DNA from: a bacterium
GTDB lineage: Bacteria > Patescibacteriota > UBA1384 > CAJBMM01
Length of the DNA: 19,349 nt
NCBI GenBank assembly: GCA_027364665.1
Contig: DAHXOW010000007.1
Coordinates: forward strand, 1-19,349
Direction: 5' to 3'
Shown here: in pieces, positions 13,717-19,349 of the stretch
How positions within the stretch are numbered: the first letter of the stretch is position 1
Layout of the letters: every line of letters begins with the position of its first letter
Notes under the pieces: generated by a model
Told to the model about the DNA's origin: nothing
Seen by the model: the letters and a program-made list of their open reading frames with translations, nothing else
Database searches by the model: none
Made by a program: the position numbers and the translations under genes

Positions 13717-14843
13717 GCCTAAAACGCACTTTGGCAATCACTAAAAAGCAATTCTTGTCCATCGGTCATGACCCGCGATCTCTGGCATTAATGATTCTTG
13801 CACCGATTATGGCGATGCTTATCTTTGGGTTTGCTTTTGGCACACAGCCCGAACATGTTAAGGTGGTCATAGTCAATCACGACCATGGAACCTTAGCCAG
13901 CCAGTTCATCAATAAAATAAACCATACCGATCTAGATATCACAACCTCAACAAATAAGTCCGAGGCGAAAAATCAAGTCAAAAACGGTCAGAGTGTTGCA
14001 GCGATTATTTTTCCAAATGATTTTACCGCCGATGCTCTGCCGAGGTTAGCACCGCGCGGAGGGCAATTGCTGCCACCCAAAGGCACGAAAATCACCGTTT
14101 TTCTTGACACTACCGACCAACAATTATCTGCGGTGGTTAATTCTTCTCTGGCAGCTGCGAGTCAAAAAATGGAATCCGGCTCTGGATCCAGCCTACCGAT
14201 TACCTTCTCCACGGATTATGCTTTTCCGAAAGCAAAGGATGCCGGGTATATTAATTATTTCGCGGCCGGAATTATGGTCTTTGCGATTACTGTTTTTACA
14301 ACCCTATTAACTCTATTGGCATTTGTCGGCGAGCGCACCAGCGGAACCTTGGACAGGCTGAGAATAACTCCCGCCAATGAAACGGAAATTGTTGTCGGCT
14401 ATGAATTGGCGTTCGGAGCAATTGCCGCAGTCCAGGGCATACTGCTTCTGGCTGTGGCTTATTTTGTCTATCATATCCTAATTATCGGTTCGGTATTTTT
14501 AGCCGGCTTACTGATCGTCCTGACCGCCATAGATGCCCAAATCATCGGTGTTTTGATCTCTGCTGCCGCGAAGCGTGAGAGCCAAGCTGTGCAATTTTTG
14601 CCGTTTATTATTTTCCCGGTGTTTTTGCTATCCGGTATTTTTATTCCGGTGCAATCGTTGCCCAATTGGTTAAGACCTTTTTCGTACGTCCTACCAACCA
14701 CTTGGGCAATTGACGGTATTCGAGATGTTCTGTTGCGCGGCTGGGGATTGTCTCACATTTGGCCACACTTACTGATTCTCTTGGGGTTCGCCGTGATTTT
14801 GAGCACATTGGCAATAGTCGGTTTAAAAAGAAACAGACAATGA
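13713..14843 (+). CDS. ABC-2 type transporter permease
   Basis: 376 residues with the YhhJ/DrrB-like long-form architecture. TM1 at about 23-43, an extracytoplasmic domain of about 140 residues (45-185), and five C-terminal membrane segments. The ABC-2 motif GERTSGTLDRLRITPA (about 206-221) follows TM2. LPFIIFPVFLLSGIFIPVQSLPNWL (about 293-317, seen in parts) and PTTWAIDGIRDVLLRG near the C terminus are typical of multidrug ABC-2 permeases. With the ATPase encoded before it, it should form an exporter. The start ATG lies in the ATPase stop (ATGA), and its own stop in turn overlaps the start of the AlkD-like gene (ATGA), so all three proteins are translationally coupled. Substrate unknown. Confidence 0.93.
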   Translation: MSLKRTLAITKKQFLSIGHDPRSLALMILAPIMAMLIFGFAFGTQPEHVKVVIVNHDHGTLASQFINKINHTDLDITTSTNKSEAKNQVKNGQSVAAIIFPNDFTADALPRLAPRGGQLLPPKGTKITVFLDTTDQQLSAVVNSSLAAASQKMESGSGSSLPITFSTDYAFPKAKDAGYINYFAAGIMVFAITVFTTLLTLLAFVGERTSGTLDRLRITPANETEIVVGYELAFGAIAAVQGILLLAVAYFVYHILIIGSVFLAGLLIVLTAIDAQIIGVLISAAAKRESQAVQFLPFIIFPVFLLSGIFIPVQSLPNWLRPFSYVLPTTWAIDGIRDVLLRGWGLSHIWPHLLILLGFAVILSTLAIVGLKRNRQ

Positions 14844-15544
14844 CAACTGCTAAGAGTGTATCATGGATCACTGAAAAAATAGATCTGTCTGCTGATTCTC
14901 TATCCGACAAACAACAGGTCTTTCTGCAACATTATCTGGGTACTGACAAAAAATGCTTTGGTTTGAGTGCCAAAAAACGAGATCTGATTTTACGCCAAGC
15001 AAAATCCCTATCTTCCTCGGAAACAATCGAGCTAATAAATTATTGCTTTGCCTCTAAAATATTCGATTATTTCAATTTCGCCGGCAGGCTACTCTCGCAA
15101 TCTCCGTCGGTCAAGTCTCAGTTGACAGAGAGCGATCTGAAAACCTGGATTTTGAGAACCCAGGGTTGGGCTGAAATCGATTCGATATGCCAATCTCTTT
15201 TTTCGGCCGATGAAATTATTGCATTTTGGCCGAAGTGGCAAAAAATAATACTGGATTTTTCCAAAGATGAACATATCCAATTACGTCGTGCGAGCCTGGT
15301 TCTACAAACAAAATCGGTTAAACAATCGGACGATACCCGCTTGCGTCAATTGGCTTTTATTACTATTGAACGATTGAAACGGGAGCATGAAATTCTTGTT
15401 ACCAAGGCTGTTTCCTGGCTATTACGCAGCCTGGCGACACAAGATTCGGCTTCAGTAAAACAATACTTGGAAACAAACAAAAACAGCCTTCCCGCTATCG
15501 CCTATCGAGAAACAATAAGAAAAATAACAACCGGAAAAAAATAA
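14840..15544 (+). CDS. AlkD-like DNA alkylation repair protein (HEAT-like-repeat DNA glycosylase)
   Basis: 234 residues, all-helical. It aligns by motif with the AlkC/AlkD family, which removes positively charged alkylpurines without base flipping. The key positions of Bacillus cereus AlkD have likely counterparts: Trp110 and Asp114 in QGWAEIDSICQSL (a W-x3-D spacing, as in Trp109/Asp113), Arg150 in LRRASLVLQT, and Trp193 in KAVSWLLRSLA. The catalytic Asp and the aromatic cleft therefore appear intact. The ATG at 14840 is used because it overlaps the permease stop (ATGA); an open frame extends upstream to 14759, but within the permease gene. Being the third gene of an exporter operon suggests a link between export and repair of DNA-alkylating damage, which is inference. 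Confidence 0.9.
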   Translation: MTTAKSVSWITEKIDLSADSLSDKQQVFLQHYLGTDKKCFGLSAKKRDLILRQAKSLSSSETIELINYCFASKIFDYFNFAGRLLSQSPSVKSQLTESDLKTWILRTQGWAEIDSICQSLFSADEIIAFWPKWQKIILDFSKDEHIQLRRASLVLQTKSVKQSDDTRLRQLAFITIERLKREHEILVTKAVSWLLRSLATQDSASVKQYLETNKNSLPAIAYRETIRKITTGKK

Positions 15545-15619
15545 TCTCAACACCTCCAACCAACAAAAGTCAAGATTAATTAATAAGATTTAAGCCGATC
15601 GATATTTTAGAAAAAAGTT

Positions 15620-16018
15620 TTAATTAATCAAACAATCATTCAACAGAAGGCCTGACTTTTCCCGACTGGCTAGATAAGCATCGGCAAGAAATCGGTAGGT
15701 ATGGCCGACTTCCAATTGCGTTAGTCCGTTTATCTGACAGTTAAGATTATATGTCGTATCGGTTTTAATTGCGACTATGGTTTGATTGTTTTTAACCGAC
15801 AGCCCGATTACCTGACCGGTAAAAATAACAGTATTTTCCCTAAAGCTACTGTAATAATCATCATTTTGCATCGCCCTAGTCAACTGATCGGGAGTCGTTT
15901 TTCGCATGCTCAAATGATTCAAGGCATAATAATCGCCTAAATAAAAACAAAACATACCCACAAAAATGACAGCCAACACGATTACCAGAACAATAACCAG
16001 TGCCCGTTTTTTAATCAA
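15620..16018 (-). CDS. membrane-anchored OB-fold-like protein (tRNA_anti-like), unknown function
   Basis: 132 residues. One N-terminal membrane segment (about 7-28), then an extracytoplasmic domain whose pattern (VIFTGQVIGL, TIVAIKTDTTYNLNCQING, LEVGHTYRFLADAY, SGLLLNDCLIN) resembles small OB-fold domains of the tRNA_anti-like/putative-lipoprotein type. Cys95 and Cys129 could form a disulfide. The start is TTG at 16016-16018, supported by GGAAG five bases upstream and by a normal membrane-anchor start (MIKKRALVIVLVIV). It is the last gene of the copper operon, 23 bp after the SHOCT gene. Its role is unknown; proteins with this fold often sit at the end of membrane-stress operons, so a periplasmic accessory role is only a guess. 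Confidence 0.7.
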   Translation of the reverse strand: MIKKRALVIVLVIVLAVIFVGMFCFYLGDYYALNHLSMRKTTPDQLTRAMQNDDYYSSFRENTVIFTGQVIGLSVKNNQTIVAIKTDTTYNLNCQINGLTQLEVGHTYRFLADAYLASREKSGLLLNDCLIN

Positions 16019-16041
16019 TTTACTTCCGGCAGCGGATCCGA

Positions 16042-16311
16042 CTATGAGATATCCTTCTTTTTTTCATCAAATTCTTTTTTGTCGATTTCTCCCTTGGCGT
16101 AACGTTCTTTCAATATCTCCAAAGCTGAATCGGTACTATTTTTAAAATGATGATCGAGATGCTGATCACCGGCAATCCAATAGCGAATCGCGGCAATAAT
16201 TAAGACAATAACAATTATCCAAAACACGATCATCACCAAACCTCCGATTAGGCTCACACCGGCCAAACCACCTCCCCAACCGTCCATTGTTGATCCGTTA
16301 TACCACCACAT
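16042..16311 (-). CDS. SHOCT-domain small membrane protein
   Basis: 89 residues. A Trp/Gly-rich N terminus (MWWYNGSTMDGWGGG), one membrane segment (about 22-45), a His-containing linker (GDQHLDHHFKN) and a C-terminal SHOCT motif, ALEILKERYAKGEIDKKEF (about 63-81). Such proteins frequently accompany heavy-metal ATPase genes; SHOCT is a short oligomerisation motif of unknown exact role. The His cluster could bind copper, which is inference. A clear GGAGGT Shine-Dalgarno site lies 4 bases before the ATG. It sits 25 bp downstream of the ATPase gene in the same operon. Confidence 0.88.
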   Translation of the reverse strand: MWWYNGSTMDGWGGGLAGVSLIGGLVMIVFWIIVIVLIIAAIRYWIAGDQHLDHHFKNSTDSALEILKERYAKGEIDKKEFDEKKKDIS

Positions 16312-16336
16312 ATTACCTCCATATTTTTTTATTTTC

Positions 16337-18451
16337 TCACAATTTGGCTCGTCTCAATAGCTGGGCATTAAAGGCGACGACAACAGTAGAGACTGACATC
16401 AGTAACGCTCCAATAGCCGGGGATAACACGATACCGTAACTGGCTAATACTCCAGCAGCTAAAGGAATACCAATGATATTATAACCGGTTGCCCACCAAA
16501 GATTCTGACTCATTTTGCGATAGCTTGCCCGAGACAATCGAACAATCTTTGCCACGTCTTGAGGATCGCTTTTGACTAAAATTATTCCAGCGGACTCAAT
16601 GGCCACATCGGTACCTGCCCCGATAGCGATACCAACGTCAGCCTGCATTAAAGCCGGAGCATCATTAACGCCATCGCCAATCATGGCAACTCGCAAACCT
16701 TTTTTCTGCAGCTCTTTGATCTTATTAACCTTGTCTTCCGGCAAGACTTCGGCAAAATATTCTTTAATTCCAAGTTTATCGGCAACCTGTCTGGCAACCC
16801 CATTCGAATCACCGGTAATCATCGCCACTCTCACCCCCAAACGATGAAGATCGGCTACCGCTTTTTGCGATTCCTCACGAACGGTATCGGCAGTCAGGAT
16901 TACTCCCAATATCTTTTTATCACTCACGAGATAAGTTATCGTTTGCCCTTTAGCTTCTGCTTCCTCTGCTCTTTGTCTTGTTTCCTGATCGGTTTTGATT
17001 TCATATTTTTCCAATAATTTCGGTCCGCCCGTAAACAGTTTCTGTCCATCGATTTCGGCCTCGGCTCCAATACCTTTTATCGCTTTAAATAACCGGGCCG
17101 ATAAAAGAGATATTTTCTCCGTTTTAGCCTTATTCACAATTGCCTTACCGATTAAGTGTTCGCTTAAAACCTCCATAGATGCGGCCAATTGAATTACCCG
17201 ACGATTATTAACATTTTCTGATCCGTATACTTCGGTTACGCCCTGTATACCTGAAGTTAAAGTGCCTGTTTTATCGAAAAGTGCGATTTGGATATTTCTG
17301 GCAGATTCCAAAGACAAACGTTCTCTGATCAGCAAACCGTTCTTTGCTCCGAGTGAAGTGGAAATCTGGGTGACCAACGGCACCGCTAAACCAAGGGCAT
17401 GAGGACAGGTTATGACCAAAACCGTCACCGCCAAACTCATGGCAAACGGCCAGCCTTTACCGTCCGCCAACCAACCGATCAGAGTAATCAGACTGACCGA
17501 TAACGCTACAACGGTCAAATAAAAAGCTGCTTTATCTGCCAATATCTGGCCACGAGAACGCGATGCCTGCGCTTCGGCTACTAAACGCATGATTCCAGCC
17601 AAGGCAGTCGAATCACCTATCTTACTAACCTTAATTTTTAATGACCCGTCTCCATTCACCGTACCGGCAATTACCGAATCATTTTCTTTTTTGCTCACCG
17701 GTTTTGATTCACCAGTAATCATCGATTCATTAATCGTTGATTGACCGTTAATAATTCGACCATCGGCCGGCACTTTGGCCCCCGGCCTGACTAAGACCAG
17801 GTCACCGGCTGCTAATTCGGATAGAGCAATCTTTTCAGTGGTTCCGTCAATCAATCGTTCGGCGGTATCCGGCAACAGCTTGGCCAGTTCCTGCAGTGAT
17901 CCTTGAGCAGCACTGACCGAGCTCATTTCCAACCAGTGGCCGAATAACATAATTACGATTAGAGTCGTTAACTCCCAGAAAAATTCATTGCCCCCGGTCA
18001 AAAACGATGAAGCCAAACTGTAAATGTATGCGGCGATAATTGCAACCGAAATAAGGGTCATCATTCCCGCAGCTCTGTTTTTTAATTCGACGATAGCCCC
18101 TTTTAGAAAAATAGTTCCGCCGTAAAAAAAGACAATGGTGCCAAAAAATAGTGGGATAAACGCGGATCCGACAAACGATGGCGGGGAAAAATGTAGCCAT
18201 CGGCCAATCAGCGGAGTGTAAAGAACCGCCGGTACGGTCAGGACCAGATTAATCCAAAATAAACGGCGAAAGGCATCTGTCGAATGCCTCTGATGATTTC
18301 GATTATCATGATTGCCATGGGTCATTTGGTCTGGGTCGCGACGGTCACAGTTATGATTGGGTAGATGATGAGAGCAATAATTATGAACGACGCCATAATT
18401 ATCTTTGGTTGAAGCCTCTGCAACCATACCGCATACCTCACATTGTGGCAT
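16337..18451 (-). CDS. copB: CopB-like P1B-type copper/silver-translocating ATPase (CPH type)
   Basis: 704 residues. The N terminus has a small Cys-rich module (CEVCGM, then CSHH at 26-29) and a His-rich linker (HNHNCD to NHQRHS, about 29-57) instead of a CXXC MerR-like HMA domain. Eight membrane segments are expected. The metal-site motif is CPH (349-351) in VITCPHALGLAVP, which marks the Cu(II)/Ag(I) CopB class. Further motifs are TGES (247-250 region), phosphorylation loop DKTGTLT with Asp393, TGDS (546-549) and hinge GDGVNDAPAL (592-601), and the last two membrane segments carry YNIIGIP and MSVS. One oddity: the P1B HP dipeptide in the nucleotide-binding domain reads His432-Leu433 (SEHLIGKAIV). 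GAAGGGA precedes the ATG. It is 12 bp after csoR. Confidence 0.93.
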   Translation of the reverse strand: MPQCEVCGMVAEASTKDNYGVVHNYCSHHLPNHNCDRRDPDQMTHGNHDNRNHQRHSTDAFRRLFWINLVLTVPAVLYTPLIGRWLHFSPPSFVGSAFIPLFFGTIVFFYGGTIFLKGAIVELKNRAAGMMTLISVAIIAAYIYSLASSFLTGGNEFFWELTTLIVIMLFGHWLEMSSVSAAQGSLQELAKLLPDTAERLIDGTTEKIALSELAAGDLVLVRPGAKVPADGRIINGQSTINESMITGESKPVSKKENDSVIAGTVNGDGSLKIKVSKIGDSTALAGIMRLVAEAQASRSRGQILADKAAFYLTVVALSVSLITLIGWLADGKGWPFAMSLAVTVLVITCPHALGLAVPLVTQISTSLGAKNGLLIRERLSLESARNIQIALFDKTGTLTSGIQGVTEVYGSENVNNRRVIQLAASMEVLSEHLIGKAIVNKAKTEKISLLSARLFKAIKGIGAEAEIDGQKLFTGGPKLLEKYEIKTDQETRQRAEEAEAKGQTITYLVSDKKILGVILTADTVREESQKAVADLHRLGVRVAMITGDSNGVARQVADKLGIKEYFAEVLPEDKVNKIKELQKKGLRVAMIGDGVNDAPALMQADVGIAIGAGTDVAIESAGIILVKSDPQDVAKIVRLSRASYRKMSQNLWWATGYNIIGIPLAAGVLASYGIVLSPAIGALLMSVSTVVVAFNAQLLRRAKL

Positions 18452-18463
18452 TTAATCCCTTCT

Positions 18464-18742
18464 TTATATTCTTTTTATGACATCTTGTAACTCGACCAAT
18501 TTTTTCTCTCTTTCTTTGGCGTCGTTTCCACGTATTGCCTCCGCAACGCAGTGGTCAATGTGATTGGAGATTAATTTTTCATCTATTTTTTTAATTGCCG
18601 CGATTACACCAAGATTTTGATTGACAATATCAATGCAATAAGCATTATTTTCAACCATTTTTTTGACGCCTTGCAAGTGTCCGATCAAATAATTAAATCT
18701 ATGAATCAATTCTTGATCACTCGACCATTTGAGATTCGACAT
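18464..18742 (-). CDS. csoR: CsoR-family copper-sensing repressor
   Basis: 92 residues, all-helical DUF156/CsoR fold. The metal-binding triad falls at exactly the canonical positions: Cys36 (NAYCIDIV), His61 and Cys65 (NHIDHC). RFNYLIGHLQGVKKMVEN is the family's helix-1 signature. Cu(I) binding should release DNA and induce the downstream copper ATPase. The gene heads the operon csoR - ATPase - SHOCT - OB-like protein. A typical GC-rich CsoR palindrome lies 68 bp upstream (18810-18834), next to an extended -10 promoter, so autorepression is expected. The upstream AGAAAGAGAAA is purine-rich but a weak Shine-Dalgarno site. Confidence 0.95.
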   Translation of the reverse strand: MSNLKWSSDQELIHRFNYLIGHLQGVKKMVENNAYCIDIVNQNLGVIAAIKKIDEKLISNHIDHCVAEAIRGNDAKEREKKLVELQDVIKRI

Positions 18743-18793
18743 TTTTCTCTTTCTCTTTTCTTTCCTGTTTTTGTTCTTTTTGATCTTTGTTTT

Positions 18794-18802
18794 ATCATAC
18801 CA
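18794..18802 (-). promoter_or_regulatory. extended -10 promoter of the csoR-copper operon
   Basis: On the minus strand the sequence is TGGTATGAT, a perfect extended -10 (TGn plus TATGAT). There is no good -35, which is common for extended -10 promoters. A TTGACA is present at 18807-18812 but is only 7 bases from this -10. The CsoR palindrome occupies the -35 region, as expected for repression by exclusion. Transcription should start near 18787. Confidence 0.65.
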
Positions 18803-18809
18803 CTTGTGT

Positions 18810-18834
18810 CAATACCCCTGGTATGGGGGTATTG
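18810..18834. promoter_or_regulatory. CsoR operator (9-bp arms CAATACCCC / GGGGTATTG)
   Basis: A 25-bp perfect hyphenated palindrome with 7 central bases (TGGTATG). The TACCCC/GGGGTA core is the G-tract palindrome known for CsoR-family operators. It lies directly upstream of the extended -10 of csoR. Its right edge also overlaps a possible plus-strand -35 (18832-18837), so it may control transcription in both directions. Confidence 0.9.
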
Positions 18835-18859
18835 TAATTACCTCGGGATTTTATATTTT
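18832..18859 (+). promoter_or_regulatory. possible plus-strand promoter driving the structured element
   Basis: TTGTAA (18832-18837) and TATTTT (18854-18859) with a 16-base spacer; each matches 4 or more of 6 consensus bases. Transcription would start near 18866, within the left arm of the inverted repeat, and read the element and then the terminal gene. The -35 overlaps the right end of the CsoR operator. AT-richness makes this uncertain. Confidence 0.3.
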
Positions 18860-18862
18860 AAA

Positions 18863-18958
18863 CTTAAAGAATCGGCGGAACTGGAGTAATCCATACGCCC
18901 AAGTTATTAGCTTCTCACTTTTCATTAATTGTTTGGCGGTGGAAAGTGATTCTTTAAG
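18863..18958 (+). ncRNA. 96-nt structured element with 11-bp terminal inverted repeat (candidate RNA or MITE-like repeat)
   Basis: Outer arms CTTAAAGAATC (18863-18873) and GATTCTTTAAG (18948-18958) pair perfectly. Between them are two hairpins. P2 is GGCG (18874-18877) with CGCC (18896-18899), enclosing UGGA-GUAA-UCCA (18882-18893), a 4-bp stem with a GNRA-type tetraloop. P3 is CACUUUUC (18916-18923) with GGAAAGUG (18941-18948). P3's loop has a second GGCG (18935-18938) that can pair with the same CGCC as P2, giving two exclusive folds or a pseudoknot. This is a three-way-junction layout. It matches no RNA class I recognise (not SRP, RNase P, tmRNA, tRNA or hammerhead). Strand assignment assumes the promoter upstream; the inverted ends could instead mark a small mobile repeat, with AAA on both sides. 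Confidence 0.4.
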
Positions 18959-19093
18959 AAATTGTAGTGTGCTTTGGATTAGTAGGTTGCCGACGTGAGT
19001 TAATTTGGCAATGACAAAAACAATCTCAAATAAAAATTCATGCCCGGTATTAAAAAATATTTATTGTGATAAATTGAAAACAAGCGAGGTAGT

Positions 19094-19349
19094 TTGTATA
19101 TTCCGGACCTGCTTTATATGTGGTGGTACATTGCCATAACAAAATGGCCGGTTTGGGTTTTACCGACTCTGGCTGTTTTTATCGCAGCGGTGGTCCCATT
19201 TATTATTCAAAAACGAAAAGAAGGATTGCATTGGTCTGTATCCTGGTCCGATACTGTCGGTGGGGCGTGCGAATTTTTGATCCTACTGATCGGTATATCC
19301 TATCTTCACAACACTCCAGAACCGATTTGGCTACAAAACTACAAATTAT
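19094..19349 (+). CDS. membrane protein, N-terminal part only (runs off window edge), unknown function
   Basis: An open frame from a stop at 19070-19072 to the window end. Two start choices exist: TTG at 19094 with GAGGT just upstream (19086-19090, rather close), or ATG at 19118 (MWWYIAITKWPVWVL), which is a good membrane-protein start but has no Shine-Dalgarno site. The visible part has a Trp-rich N terminus, a first membrane segment (about WVLPTLAVFIAAVVPFII), a basic loop QKRKEGLHW and a second membrane segment (FLILLIGISYL), followed by HNTPEPIWL. No family was recognised. The codon pattern resembles the neighbouring genes. It is separated from the copper operon by the structured element and reads away from it. 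Confidence 0.55.
   Translation, partial: MYIPDLLYMWWYIAITKWPVWVLPTLAVFIAAVVPFIIQKRKEGLHWSVSWSDTVGGACEFLILLIGISYLHNTPEPIWLQNYKL

Larger units (their letters stand above)
18743..19093. other. 351-bp non-coding region between csoR and the terminal partial gene
   Basis: No credible protein gene was found here. It holds, in order: the csoR leader (purine-rich), the extended -10 of csoR, the CsoR palindrome, a possible plus-strand promoter, a 96-nt element closed by an 11-bp perfect inverted repeat (18863-18958), a small TTGCC/GGCAA hairpin (18987-18991 / 19007-19011) without a following T-run, and AT-rich sequence up to the weak Shine-Dalgarno site GAGGT at 19086-19090. Short open frames on the plus strand cross csoR or the structured element and show no family pattern. 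Confidence 0.6.

Noticed and set aside
15574..15629. Inverted repeat GATTAATTAA / TTAATTAATC between the convergent AlkD-like and OB-like genes as a terminator
   Set aside because: The arms are almost only A and T, 36 bp apart, and one arm overlaps the last codons of the OB-like gene. There is no T-run at the right place.
18617..18998. Open frames of about 90 codons on the plus strand across csoR and its upstream region
   Set aside because: They run antisense to csoR and through the operator and structured element, are Phe/Leu-rich low-complexity products of the purine-rich csoR leader, and match no family.
18986..19012. TTGCC/GGCAA hairpin as terminator of a transcript from the structured element
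   Set aside because: The following bases are A-rich, not T-rich, on the plus strand. The loop is 15 bases, and the stem is only five pairs plus a wobble.
1..19349. UGA-recoded genetic code (code 25), as in some Patescibacteria
   Set aside because: TGA ends murT, both ABC genes and other frames exactly at overlapping starts, so it acts as a stop codon here.

Overview
The window looks like a chromosome segment of a host-dependent or reduced bacterium of the Patescibacteria (CPR), most likely close to Saccharibacteria. This is an inference. It rests on a MurT/GatD pair whose MurT has the GxxxTWPG-type N terminus, on dense membrane glycosyltransferase genes, on a short-linker histidine kinase paired with an OmpR-type regulator, on LUD and HxlR genes, and on a CsoR/CPH-type P-ATPase/SHOCT cluster. 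GC is low (about 40% by eye). TGA is a normal stop codon (for example at the end of MurT and of both complete ABC genes), so genetic code 11 fits and the UGA-recoded Gracilibacteria/Absconditabacteria do not. There are no tRNA or rRNA genes, no CRISPR array and no transposase in the window.

Layout. (1) 1-3985, minus strand: Nudix hydrolase, response regulator, histidine kinase, MacB/FtsX-type permease, then the start of its ABC ATPase, cut by the window edge. (2) 4047-11279, plus strand: MurT and GatD (amidation of the peptidoglycan stem-peptide glutamate), then a GT2 polyprenyl-phosphate glycosyltransferase, a two-domain flippase-like/DUF2079 membrane protein and a GT39-like GT-C enzyme. This looks like an envelope building and decorating block. 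(3) 11287-12256: a LUD-domain gene and a divergent HxlR regulator, with palindromes between and around them. (4) 12294-12899, minus strand: a GC-rich orphan membrane-protein gene with its own consensus promoter, strong Shine-Dalgarno site and terminator. (5) 12935-15544, plus strand: ABC ATPase, ABC-2 permease and an AlkD-type DNA glycosylase, joined by two ATGA overlaps. (6) 15620-18834, minus strand: CsoR, a CPH-type copper ATPase, a SHOCT protein and an OB-fold-like protein, controlled by a clear CsoR operator. (7) 18835-19349: a non-coding stretch with a strongly base-paired 96-nt element, followed by the start of an unrecognised membrane-protein gene.

How the parts fit. Most of the window concerns the cell surface: sensing and export (1), peptidoglycan amidation and sugar transfer outside the membrane (2), drug or genotoxin export with DNA base repair (5) and copper or silver efflux (6). 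The items most worth a second look are the structured element next to the CsoR operator, the ABC-AlkD translational coupling, the flippase/DUF2079 fusion, the compositionally foreign orphan cassette, and a copper ATPase whose P1B His-Pro dipeptide reads His-Leu.
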